Position numbers and translations under genes: made by a program
Assembly (NCBI GenBank): GCA_910579395.1
Contig: CAJTUC010000022.1
Coordinates: 1-64,000, forward strand
Reading direction: 5' to 3'
Source: an uncultured Lachnospiraceae bacterium
GTDB lineage: Bacteria > Bacillota > Clostridia > Lachnospirales > Lachnospiraceae
Length of the DNA: 64,000 nt
In this document: positions 6,763-14,641 of the stretch, one piece after another
How positions within the stretch are numbered: position 1 is the stretch's first letter
How the letters are laid out: each line of letters opens with the position of its first letter
Notes under the pieces: model-generated
Database searches by the model: none
Told to the model about the DNA's origin: nothing
Seen by the model: only the letters and a program-made list of their open reading frames with translations

Positions 6763-8796
6763 TTATATATTTTTTTCCTCAACTTTTTCTTTTTTCAGTT
6801 TTTTCGACAGGGCCGGCAGGAACATAATCAGTACCAGTGCGGCAAAAAGGATGATCTCTCCGGGCTCTGAACCGATTCGATAGCCGACGGCCAGGTTGGA
6901 TACTTCTAACGGAAGCGGCTGCGGCTGGTCAACGTCGGTGCCATTGCCATCGGGATTTCGAACAGTGTCAATAACTGCGATAAAGGAAGTATAGGGTGTT
7001 ATCATATGGTAGGATAATCCAAGCTGTGTTACTTCATCCTTGACATCGGGATTGCTGGGGCTGATGCCATAGTCGGTCAGTCGTTCCACCCGTTTGCGGG
7101 CCCACAGATAACCGAGCGCGTCATTGCTTCCGGCGGAAGCGCTGGAAACGGGAATCTCCTGTGAAAATTCTCCGGTTCCTGTTTTGCCGGTGATTTTGAT
7201 CGTACCCGTAGCTTCTCCGTTCCACTTTCCAAGCAGAACAATGGGCTTGCTCGCATAGAGAGTCGGAAGGACGGTTGGCTCCACATCATAAGTATCAAAA
7301 CCTTCAAAGGACACCTGAATATCGGTCAGCACGGGCGACTGTATGTAGGTACGGAATTTGTCTGCCATCGCTTCGGCCTCGTCTTCTTCCATGACGATGA
7401 ACGATTCGCCTTGGCCGGTCTTGGCAATGCCTTCCATCAGATAGCGGTTGACTGCATAGCCGATGCCGAAGGAAAAGAAATCCGCTTTACCCTGGTTCTC
7501 ATTGATCAGTTGGAAAACACCGGCTTCACCCCAAATATACCCGTCGGAAATAACGACGATATTGCGGGAGGTATCCATATTTGCGGGAATGCGCAGCGCT
7601 TCTTCCAGTGCCTCTAAGAGTTCGGTGCCGCCGTAGCCTTCCTGCTCGTCGATCAGTTTGATGGCTTTATCGATATTTTCTCTTGTGGCAGGCACGGAAC
7701 GATTGGACATCTTAAAGGAGCCGCCGGAAAAGAGAATCAGGTTAAAGGTATCCGTTTCCCGCAGGTTCGATACAAGGTTCCGTATCAATACTTTGGCGGT
7801 ATCTAACGGGAAGCCGTACATGGAACCCGATATATCCAGAACAAAAATATATTCTCTCGGTGGAATTTCTTCCACCTCACAGCGTTCCGGCGGCTGTATC
7901 ATCAGCATAAAAACATTTTCATTTTCGTTGCTGTCCATAAGAAGTCCGGTCTGAATCGCTTCGCCGGTGAGTTTGTAATTCAGGACAAAGTCGCGGTTGC
8001 CGGCATAATCATTCGGGTTAGAGAGAGCGACCTGTGCCGTCGTTTTGGCTTCGTTCCAGTTAATATTGACATCGTGCGTGCTGCTCGACAGAGCGCCAAT
8101 CGGTACGCCGGAGGTAACATTGACATTGATCTCATAAGCATTTTCCGGCAGACTGCCTTCCGGCATATAAGGCGTTCCCGTCCATTCTTCCCGGTTGCCG
8201 CAGTCATCCAGGACGGGCCCTACATAACGGGGGCCGACAACGGTGGGGAAAACGAACTGATAGGTTCCGTCGGCCGGCATGATCAGTTCTGTATAATGCA
8301 GTTCAATACGAACCTCATCGCCCGGCATGATGTTGGCAACGTCCATCGTGAAAACATTGGCCCTTTGCTCTGACATCATGGAAGCGGTTTTTCCTTCGCT
8401 TTTTGCCGCTTCAAATTCTTCCTCGGCCTCTTCTTTTTCCTTAATGGTCGCGGTCACGCGCTGATTGCCGACCTGCATCTGCATTCCGTGTATGGTGACT
8501 TTGGTAGATGCCGGAAAAACATAGCTGGCATTGATAGGGCTTGTGCCTTCATTGGCATAAGTCTGTGTGACATAAGTATCTGCGATAATGCCGTCTATGG
8601 TTGTGTTGACAGTCGTTTTTTTCAGCGGAAAACTGTCTACGCCGACTTCATCGCTTTCCACATAAAAATAGGGAGAGCGGGTCTGATCCTTTTCTTCTTC
8701 CTGCGTTTCTTCCGCATGTACAACGGGAGTACAGCCAAGAAACATACATAGTGCAAAAAGAAGGCATAATAATCTTCTGTGCTTTTTGGTTTTCAT
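6763..8796 (-). CDS. VIT and VWA domain surface protein with exosortase-type C-terminus
   Basis: Secreted protein of 677 residues. A signal peptide (residues 1-28, ending VHA) is followed by a VIT domain (about 40-175) and a von Willebrand A domain (about 314-500) with metal-site residues DISGS (Asp321 to Ser325) and Thr391 in GGTELL. The C-terminus has the tripartite form of an exosortase substrate: EPGE (about 644-647), a hydrophobic helix (648-662) and the basic cluster KKLKKEK. A plain C-terminal membrane anchor is the alternative. VIT/VWA proteins bind ligands or matrix; the ligand here is unknown. It is the first gene of a two-gene minus-strand operon with the exosortase-like gene, 183 nt apart. 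Transcription probably starts at the promoter beside the 11-bp operator array at 8866-8926. Confidence 0.9.
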   Translation of the reverse strand: MKTKKHRRLLCLLFALCMFLGCTPVVHAEETQEEEKDQTRSPYFYVESDEVGVDSFPLKKTTVNTTIDGIIADTYVTQTYANEGTSPINASYVFPASTKVTIHGMQMQVGNQRVTATIKEKEEAEEEFEAAKSEGKTASMMSEQRANVFTMDVANIMPGDEVRIELHYTELIMPADGTYQFVFPTVVGPRYVGPVLDDCGNREEWTGTPYMPEGSLPENAYEINVNVTSGVPIGALSSSTHDVNINWNEAKTTAQVALSNPNDYAGNRDFVLNYKLTGEAIQTGLLMDSNENENVFMLMIQPPERCEVEEIPPREYIFVLDISGSMYGFPLDTAKVLIRNLVSNLRETDTFNLILFSGGSFKMSNRSVPATRENIDKAIKLIDEQEGYGGTELLEALEEALRIPANMDTSRNIVVISDGYIWGEAGVFQLINENQGKADFFSFGIGYAVNRYLMEGIAKTGQGESFIVMEEDEAEAMADKFRTYIQSPVLTDIQVSFEGFDTYDVEPTVLPTLYASKPIVLLGKWNGEATGTIKITGKTGTGEFSQEIPVSSASAGSNDALGYLWARKRVERLTDYGISPSNPDVKDEVTQLGLSYHMITPYTSFIAVIDTVRNPDGNGTDVDQPQPLPLEVSNLAVGYRIGSEPGEIILFAALVLIMFLPALSKKLKKEKVEEKNI

Positions 8797-8849
8797 AAAT
8801 CTGCTCCTTTACATAGTCTTAAATGTTCCTTTAAAAACTTCTTTTATTT

Positions 8850-8926
8850 ATGGTACAAAATGAAAACATCATAGTTGTATCATTTGTGCATCAAATGAGC
8901 ATCATTTTTGCATCAAAGTTGCATAG
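8850..8926 (-). promoter_or_regulatory. OmpR-type operator array and promoter of the VIT/VWA-exosortase operon
   Basis: Read on the plus strand, CATCA-like half-sites start at 8867, 8878, 8889, 8900, 8911 and 8922, exactly 11 bp apart (TGATG on the minus strand). The fifth unit from the gene is TGATGCAAAAA, identical to units in the array at 2358. A -10-like TACCAT (8855-8850) begins 16 nt after the start of the last half-site, the same distance as in the first array. This implies common control by one response regulator. Confidence 0.8.
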
Positions 8927-9021
8927 ATTGAAAAATCAGAGATTTTTCAATCGCGAATTTGGTGCCAAGACGCTTTCAGCGTCGGCCCAAAGTTCGCAGG
9001 TTGAGAGAAAGGCATGGTCAT

Positions 9022-9133
9022 TAGTGTGAAGAGAAGTTCTAAGGCTTGCAGCAAGGGCTGCTTCGCCAAGAACTTCTACGACTTGCGCAGCAAGTCTTCT
9101 TCACACCAAAGAATGCCCCCAATACGGGCATTC
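9022..9133 (+). repeat. Dispersed three-way hairpin element (copy A2)
   Basis: Outer stem GTGTGAAG (9024-9031) with CTTCACAC (9099-9106). Inside are a long hairpin (AGAAGTTCT with AAGAACTTCT, capped by GCAGC and GCTGC) and a triloop hairpin (GACTTGC, GCA, GCAAGTC). An external hairpin GAATGCCC (9111-9118) with GGGCATTC (9126-9133) follows. It has the same layout as the copies at 11943, 19271 and 43006. Confidence 0.8.
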
Positions 9134-9181
9134 TTTATCATATTTTTATTTGTGTTCGGATTTTGAGATTAAGCATACGAC

Positions 9182-9210
9182 TTGCGAAAAAGAGTTTCTT
9201 ATGCTAATAT
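9182..9210 (+). promoter_or_regulatory. Promoter of the flavodiiron gene
   Basis: TTGCGA (9182-9187), a 17-nt spacer and TAATAT (9205-9210), about 50 nt before the start codon. Confidence 0.65.
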
Positions 9211-9261
9211 GGTCGGCAGAGAAGTGCGTTAAATCGAATTACGAATATGGAGGGAAAAGTT

Positions 9262-10422
9262 ATGCAGAATACAAAAATTACAGACACGATTCAATATGTA
9301 GGAACAGACGATAAGAACATTGACTTATTTGAGAGCCAGTACATAGTGCCGAACGGTGTTTCCTATAATTCCTATGTCATTTTGGATGAAAAGACCGCAG
9401 TCATGGACGGCGTGGATGAAAGAGCGGAGAAGGAATGGTTTGAGAATCTGGAGCATACGCTGAATGGAAAACAGCCGGATTATCTTGTTGTAACGCATCT
9501 GGAACCCGACCATGCCGGAAATATTCAGAAATTCATGGAAAAGTATCCGCAGGCACAGATTGTCGTGAACGCAAAGGCGCTCAGTATGCTGCCTCAGTTC
9601 TTTACGCTGGATATGAGTGCACGCAGCGTGGTGGTCAAAGAGGGCGATGAGCTGACGCTCGGCAATCACGTGCTGACATTCATCATGGCGCCGATGGTGC
9701 ACTGGCCGGAAGTCATGATGGCTTATGAAAAGACAGAAAAAGTTTTATTTTCCGCTGATGCTTTCGGGAAATTTGGTGCGCTTAGCACGGAGGAAGACTG
9801 GGCTTGTGAGGCGCGGAGATATTATTTTAATATCGTAGGAAAATATGGCATGCAGGTGCAGGCTTTGTTGAAAAAGGCTTCCGCACTGGATATCCGCATG
9901 ATCTGTCCACTGCACGGGCCGGTATTATCGGAGAATTTGGATTTTTATCTGGAGAAATATCAAACGTGGAGCAGTTATGAACCGGAAGATAAGGGCGTTT
10001 TGATCGCATACGCTTCAATTCATGGAAATACCGGGAAGGCGGCCGAAAAGCTGGCGGCGCTGTTACGGGAAAAAGGTGTGGAAAAAGTCGTGGTCATGGA
10101 TTTGTCGAGAGCGGATATCGCGGAAGCCGTCGAAGATGCTTTCCGGTACGACCGCATGGTGCTTGCGGCAGCTACTTATGATGCTGGCATTTTCCCCTGC
10201 ATGGACAGCTTTATTGCACGTCTCAAATCTAAGAATTACCAGAAGCGCACCGTCGGCCTCATGGAAAACGGAAGCTGGGCGCCGATGGCAGGAAAGATTA
10301 TGAAAGAAAGCCTTTCGCAGATGAAAGAGATTACGATTGCCGAGCCAGTCGTTTCGATAAAATCTACCTTGAATGAGGCATCCGAAGAGCAGCTTGAACT
10401 GCTGGCGCAGGCGCTTGTGTAG
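9262..10422 (+). CDS. A-type flavodiiron protein (FprA family)
   Basis: Cytoplasmic protein of 386 residues that reduces oxygen to water, or nitric oxide to nitrous oxide, protecting an anaerobe. The N-terminal metallo-beta-lactamase-like domain has the diiron motif THLEPDH (His79, Glu81, Asp83, His84), a further ligand in MVHWPE, and CPLHGP. The C-terminal flavodoxin domain starts near residue 255 with the phosphate loop YASIHGNTGKAAE. The start at 9262 is chosen because GGAGGG lies 8 nt upstream and overlaps the earlier ATG at 9247. No rubredoxin or NADH reductase domain is attached, so a separate electron donor is needed. It is monocistronic, with its own promoter and a new promoter before the next gene. 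Confidence 0.94.
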   Translation: MQNTKITDTIQYVGTDDKNIDLFESQYIVPNGVSYNSYVILDEKTAVMDGVDERAEKEWFENLEHTLNGKQPDYLVVTHLEPDHAGNIQKFMEKYPQAQIVVNAKALSMLPQFFTLDMSARSVVVKEGDELTLGNHVLTFIMAPMVHWPEVMMAYEKTEKVLFSADAFGKFGALSTEEDWACEARRYYFNIVGKYGMQVQALLKKASALDIRMICPLHGPVLSENLDFYLEKYQTWSSYEPEDKGVLIAYASIHGNTGKAAEKLAALLREKGVEKVVVMDLSRADIAEAVEDAFRYDRMVLAAATYDAGIFPCMDSFIARLKSKNYQKRTVGLMENGSWAPMAGKIMKESLSQMKEITIAEPVVSIKSTLNEASEEQLELLAQALV

Positions 10423-10473
10423 AGGCAGGATTATTCCATAAAGCGAAATAGGAAAATTTTTTCCATAACCATC

Positions 10474-10501
10474 TTGACAATCCATACCGATGCGATATGA
10501 T
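10474..10501 (+). promoter_or_regulatory. Promoter of the first MATE exporter gene
   Basis: TTGACA (10474-10479), a 16-nt spacer and TATGAT (10496-10501). The leader then contains a hairpin at 10562-10586 (GATTGAAAATC, loop GGA, GACTTTCAATC) similar to the one at 8926-8952, ending just before the ribosome binding site GGAGGA. Confidence 0.7.
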
Positions 10502-10604
10502 GTAGAAGATTTCACCTTTTTAGAAAATTGAGGTGATGACGGCCTGGCCGGCATGAGGAGAGATTGAAAATCGGAGACTTTCAATCGCAGGTATGGAGGA
10601 GATT

Positions 10605-11945
10605 ATGGAAAAAGATATGACAACAGGAAGCCCCATGAAGCTGATACTGGGGTTTTCGGTGCCGCTGTTATTCGGGTTATTATTTCAGCAGTTTTACAGC
10701 ATGGTCGATACGATCATCGTTGGACATTATCTTGGCGTGGATGCTCTTGCATCCGTAGGAGCGACCGGATCGGTCAATTTTCTGATCATCGGTTTTTGTA
10801 TGGGCGTGTGTAACGGCTTTGCAATTCCGATCGCGCAGGAGTTCGGCGCCAGAAACGAAAAGAATCTGCGCAGATATGTGGCAAACAGCGTATGGCTCTC
10901 CGTTATTTTTTCGGTGGTCATGACGATTGCCGTCGTTCTGTTGTGCCGGCCGATTCTTCGTCTGATGCGGACGCCGGAGAATATCATAGACGGTTCTTAC
11001 AGTTATATCGTCATTATTTTTATTGGCATTCCGGTTACATACCTTTACAATATGACATCGGCAATCATCCGTTCTCTCGGGGACAGTAAGACACCGGTTA
11101 TTTTTCTGGTGATGTCGGCGGTGCTCAATATCGGATTGGATTTACTGTGCATCATTGTATTTCATATGGGTGTTGCTGGTGCCGCCATTGCAACGGTTCT
11201 GGCGCAGTTGGCTGCGGGAATCTGCTGTCTTCTTTTTATGCGGAAAAAATTCAGCATCCTGCGGATAAGTAAGGATGAATGGCGGAGAGACAGGGATTTC
11301 ATGGGCAAGCTGTGCAGTATGGGTCTGCCGATGGGGCTGCAGTATTCGATCACGGCGATTGGAGGCGTTATTTTACAGAGCGCGGTCAATGGTATTGGTT
11401 CCGATGCAGTAGCGGCAGTTACTGCAGGAAGTAAACTGAGTATGCTCATGTGCTGTCCTTTTGATGCGATGGGAAGTACGATGGCGACGTATGGCGGACA
11501 GAACGTGGGGGCCGGGAAACTGGACCGTGTGGGCAGCGGATTGAAGAGCTGCATTCTGCTCGGTGTGGTATATGCAGTCATCGCTTTGGGTATTGTGCTG
11601 CTTTTTGGAAAATATATGTTATTGCTGTTTCTGGACAGCGGCGAGACGGCTATCCTGGAAAACGCGCAGTGGTTCATTACGATGAACAGCTGCTTCTATA
11701 TTCCGCTCGCGCTTGTCAATATTATACGTTTCATGATACAGGGTATGGGCTTCAGTAAACTGGCGGTTTTTGCAGGGATATTTGAGATGGTCGCAAGAAC
11801 GATTGCGGGTTTTGCGCTGGTACCGTTCTTCGGCTTTCCGGCGGTCGGTTTTGCCAATCCGCTTGCCTGGATATTTGCGGATATTTTCCTGATTCCGGCT
11901 TATCTGCATGTGAAGCGGAAATTAGAAAAGGTAGTGCGGGGATAA
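10605..11945 (+). CDS. MATE family efflux transporter
   Basis: Inner-membrane exporter of 446 residues with twelve predicted helices in two repeats, driven by sodium or protons in this family. The N-terminus TTGSPMKLILGFSVPLLFG and the early stretch QQFYSMVDTIIVGHYLG are typical of the DinF/NorM-like clostridial branch. The second half repeats the pattern (MGLQYSITAIGGVILQSAVN, then VAAVTAGSKLS). The start at 10605 is chosen for GGAGGA 4-5 nt upstream; the ATG at 10593 overlaps that site. The substrate is unknown. Its TAA stop runs directly into a dispersed three-way hairpin element. Confidence 0.92.
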   Translation: MEKDMTTGSPMKLILGFSVPLLFGLLFQQFYSMVDTIIVGHYLGVDALASVGATGSVNFLIIGFCMGVCNGFAIPIAQEFGARNEKNLRRYVANSVWLSVIFSVVMTIAVVLLCRPILRLMRTPENIIDGSYSYIVIIFIGIPVTYLYNMTSAIIRSLGDSKTPVIFLVMSAVLNIGLDLLCIIVFHMGVAGAAIATVLAQLAAGICCLLFMRKKFSILRISKDEWRRDRDFMGKLCSMGLPMGLQYSITAIGGVILQSAVNGIGSDAVAAVTAGSKLSMLMCCPFDAMGSTMATYGGQNVGAGKLDRVGSGLKSCILLGVVYAVIALGIVLLFGKYMLLLFLDSGETAILENAQWFITMNSCFYIPLALVNIIRFMIQGMGFSKLAVFAGIFEMVARTIAGFALVPFFGFPAVGFANPLAWIFADIFLIPAYLHVKRKLEKVVRG

Positions 11946-12106
11946 TGTGAGAAGAACTTCTAGGGCTTGCACCAGAGGGTGCTTCGCCAAGAAGTTCTAC
12001 GATTTGCTGAAGGCAAATCTTTCTCACACGAAAGAACGCCTGAAATACGGCGTTCTTCCCATTGATGATTTGTGCCGCTGAGAGGCGTCATGGGGGTTAG
12101 TGTGAG
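11943..12106 (+). repeat. Dispersed three-way hairpin element (copy A3)
   Basis: It begins at the MATE stop codon: TAATGTGAGAAG. The outer stem is TGTGAGAA (11946-11953) with TTCTCACA (12021-12028). It encloses AGAACTTCT paired with AGAAGTTCT (capped by GCACC, AGA, GGGTGC) and GATTTGC paired with GCAAATC. The external hairpin is GAACGCC (12034-12040) with GGCGTTC (12049-12055). The end carries TAGTGTGAG (12098-12106), a near direct repeat of the left end. Confidence 0.8.
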
Positions 12107-12130
12107 CAAACGCGGAGGACAATACAGGGT

Positions 12131-13243
12131 ATGGCAGTTACAATTTTTACGATGACGCATAAAAAGTTCAAAGAGCCTTCGGATTCCATTTATGTGCCGC
12201 TCCAGGTAGGACGTGCCTGCGGGGAGAACCTGGGATATTCGGGAGATGACACCGGAGATAACATTTCCGTAAAGAACTGCTATTACGGAGAATTAACGGG
12301 CGTTTACTGGGTCTGGAAAAATGTGCGGACCAGGGATTATGTGGGTATCTGCCATTATAGAAGGTATTTTTGCACCGAAGAAGGACGGATTTTGAACGAA
12401 AAGGATTACCTGTCGCTTCTGCAGGAGTACGATATCATTACGTCGAAAAAGTTAAAGCTGAACTTTTCTTATTTTGACGGCTATGCGAGCGATTACAATA
12501 TTTTTGACCTGGTCACGACGGGAGAAGTCATTCGGCAGAAATACCCGGCTTATTATGAAAATTTCGAACGTCTTGTACATGGGAACGGAACTTATTTTGC
12601 GAACATGATGGTGGCGGAGAAGTCGCTGTACGACGAGTACTGTGCATGGCTGTTCTCTATTTTTGATGAGGTGGAGAAGCGCATTGATGCCAGCCGCTAT
12701 GACGATTATCATAAGCGGGTGTTCGGCTTTATCTCGGAATTTCTGCTGCTTGTCTGGGTGGAGACGAAGGGCTTGAAGGTCTGCGAATGCAAGATTGGCA
12801 TGACGACGGAGAAGTACGAGACCAGACAGATGAAGGAAAAGCTGGCGGACTTTTTCCGGGAAAAGGATATCGCGGGAGCGAAGGCCTATTTTCTGGAATC
12901 GTTGGAAAAGCGGCCGGATGTTCTGATGGAAGCTTCGGATATTACGGGCGAGTTGAAAATCGCAATGCAGGTAGTTGCGGTCTGTGAGTTGGAAAAGCAG
13001 ATTCTTGGCGAGTGTGTGCTCGACAGGATGCAGGAGTTTGATGAACTGGTGCGCTATTTTACCTGCTTAAATGATGCGGTCAATGCCTGTCGGCTGAATG
13101 ATATGCAGGAAGAAGCTGTCCGATTCCTGCAAAAAGAGCAGGTATCGGATATCGCGATAGAGGCTTCAGCCAGGATGTTCTGTACGGAAGAGGCGGAACA
13201 GGTTCGCGTAGCGGAAGCCGTCAAAGCGGTCCGGACAGCATAA
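12131..13243 (+). CDS. DUF4422 domain protein, probable glycosyltransferase
   Basis: Soluble protein of 370 residues. The N-terminal 220 residues match the DUF4422 pattern known to me: a short strand followed by THKKF, then VPLQVGRA, CYYGELTGVYWVWKN, VGICHYRRYF, HGNGTYFANMMV and a final FISEFLLLVWV. Many members lie in capsule or surface-sugar loci and are treated as glycosyltransferases, though the enzymology is thin. The last 150 residues are helical and acidic and not typical of the family; I recognise no domain there. GGAGGA precedes the ATG. It has no sugar-locus neighbours on its own strand, so its acceptor is unknown. Confidence 0.75.
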   Translation: MAVTIFTMTHKKFKEPSDSIYVPLQVGRACGENLGYSGDDTGDNISVKNCYYGELTGVYWVWKNVRTRDYVGICHYRRYFCTEEGRILNEKDYLSLLQEYDIITSKKLKLNFSYFDGYASDYNIFDLVTTGEVIRQKYPAYYENFERLVHGNGTYFANMMVAEKSLYDEYCAWLFSIFDEVEKRIDASRYDDYHKRVFGFISEFLLLVWVETKGLKVCECKIGMTTEKYETRQMKEKLADFFREKDIAGAKAYFLESLEKRPDVLMEASDITGELKIAMQVVAVCELEKQILGECVLDRMQEFDELVRYFTCLNDAVNACRLNDMQEEAVRFLQKEQVSDIAIEASARMFCTEEAEQVRVAEAVKAVRTA

Positions 13244-13267
13244 GAAAATACGCTGATTTGAAAAAAG

Positions 13268-13297
13268 GAAAGGCTCTCGATCATCTGGGAGCCTTTT
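13268..13297. terminator. Bidirectional terminator between convergent genes
   Basis: AAGGCTC (13270-13276) pairs with GAGCCTT (13289-13295), with A-rich sequence before and T-rich sequence after. It serves the DUF4422 gene and the lipoprotein gene on the opposite strand. Confidence 0.85.
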
Positions 13298-13301
13298 AAC
13301 A

Positions 13302-14567
13302 TTAAGGAACGGTAACGGAAAGCGCTGCAGTCGGGTCGAGAACGCTGCCGTCCGTCTTGCCGGCATATGAGACGGAACCATCCTTTTCATACCGGAAAAA
13401 GTAACTGGTCAGGAGTGCATCATCGCTGTCATCGGGATATTCTGTTGTGATAAAAACAAATTCAATCGTATCGTCTGACGGATTTATATCATAAAGAGTG
13501 CATTGTGACCATGGAAAGTCGAGCAGAAGCTGGTTCAGTTCGTCATTTGTGCTGTTTACGACATTTGTGTCATTTACTAAAAGACAGGTGGCGTATTCTG
13601 TCTCCGCATCCGGACTGCCGTCATAGACGAAATCGATCAGAATGTTTTCTGCTTTTCCATCCCCGTTTAAGTCCATCGAAACAGGAATATCTTCCTGTAA
13701 TTTTACGGTCAGACTGCCGTTGTATTGATAGTCTTCTTTGAATCCCATTTTCTCCAGTTCGCTATAAGGAATCGTGAATTCTATTGCACCTGCCGCATAA
13801 GGGCCGAGCGCATAGGGGTTGCTGATAAAGGTCAATCCGCTCGTGGAAAGAAACCATGCATCTTCCGCATAGAGAACTGCTTCAAGCTGTTCATCGGAAG
13901 GACTGCCGTCGTACATTTTTTCCTGATAAGATGGGATATCAGCCAGGGCCCGGTTGAAAGCGAACGTATCCGCGCGGAAGGAATCGGCATCCTCACTGAG
14001 TTCTGTAAAACTGATCGGCTCTCCGGTCCGTGTATCGTAGTTGAGTCCTACAGTGCTGTAATTACCGTGCGCGCCGCCGGAATAGACGTAGAAGACTGCC
14101 TCAAAAGAAATGACATTACTGTCAGAACGGCGGACGGCGAAACTCAGATCGCTGTTGTAAGCGATAAAACCGGGATTCTCCGGCACATAATTTTCCCGTG
14201 CAAATCCTTGTATGGACGTGTCGTCATGGAAAGCAGTCACATGTTCCTGTATGGAGGCATTAATGTTATCCGCGGCGGCCTGATTTTCCTCGATATATAC
14301 GACCGGATAGGTACAGGTGCCGCTGTACAGGAGCATACCGTCTTCTGCGGTATCGTTGTTTTCAAGCTTCTGCCAGTCGAGCGTGACATGATAGTGTTGC
14401 TGCCCGCCTGTGGTGTCCGAATCTGCTTCCGGTAAATCGTTCTCGCCCGTATCGGGCATTATTTCCTGTTCGGTAATATCGGTGCTGTCTGTCTGTCCGC
14501 CGCAGGCAGTGCATGAAAGCATGACTGCGGATGCGGCGAGTATTGCATAGATTGTTTTTCTTTTCAT
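13302..14567 (-). CDS. Lipoprotein with DUF4163/DUF3298-type domains
   Basis: Exported protein of 421 residues. The N-terminal signal ends in a lipobox-like stretch, LSCTACGG, with an acidic linker after the cysteine. The middle (about 60-270) resembles the DUF4163 plus DUF3298 pair also found in RsiV and PdaC: YPVVYIEENQAAADNINASI, then YSGGAHGNY, then a TGEPISFTEL stretch. The last 130 residues include a calcium-loop-like DLNGDGKAENILIDF, as in FG-GAP-like segments. In this family the domain binds lysozyme or peptidoglycan-related ligands, but nothing here shows which. No sigma factor gene is adjacent, so it is not an obvious anti-sigma factor. Confidence 0.8.
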   Translation of the reverse strand: MKRKTIYAILAASAVMLSCTACGGQTDSTDITEQEIMPDTGENDLPEADSDTTGGQQHYHVTLDWQKLENNDTAEDGMLLYSGTCTYPVVYIEENQAAADNINASIQEHVTAFHDDTSIQGFARENYVPENPGFIAYNSDLSFAVRRSDSNVISFEAVFYVYSGGAHGNYSTVGLNYDTRTGEPISFTELSEDADSFRADTFAFNRALADIPSYQEKMYDGSPSDEQLEAVLYAEDAWFLSTSGLTFISNPYALGPYAAGAIEFTIPYSELEKMGFKEDYQYNGSLTVKLQEDIPVSMDLNGDGKAENILIDFVYDGSPDAETEYATCLLVNDTNVVNSTNDELNQLLLDFPWSQCTLYDINPSDDTIEFVFITTEYPDDSDDALLTSYFFRYEKDGSVSYAGKTDGSVLDPTAALSVTVP

Positions 14568-14641
14568 TTACCAGTTCCCCTATGTATCGAGATATCATTC
14601 TTGTGGTGCCGCCCGAAAACGAAGGTTTTTCTTTGCGGATT

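Larger units (their letters stand above)
8797..9261. other. Gene-free 465-bp region with operator, hairpins and divergent promoters
   Basis: No coding sequence is supported here. It holds the minus-strand leader and operator array (8797-8926), a hairpin pairing 8926-8937 with 8941-8952 across a 3-nt loop, a second hairpin (8953-8998) with the triloop core GACGCT, TTC, AGCGTC, a complete dispersed three-way element (9022-9133), and the promoter of the flavodiiron gene. Confidence 0.8.

Noticed and set aside
6572..6883. Phe/Ser-rich open frame on the plus strand across the minisatellite
   Set aside because: It is the reverse complement of the Lys/Glu-rich repeat tract, with no binding site and pure low complexity.
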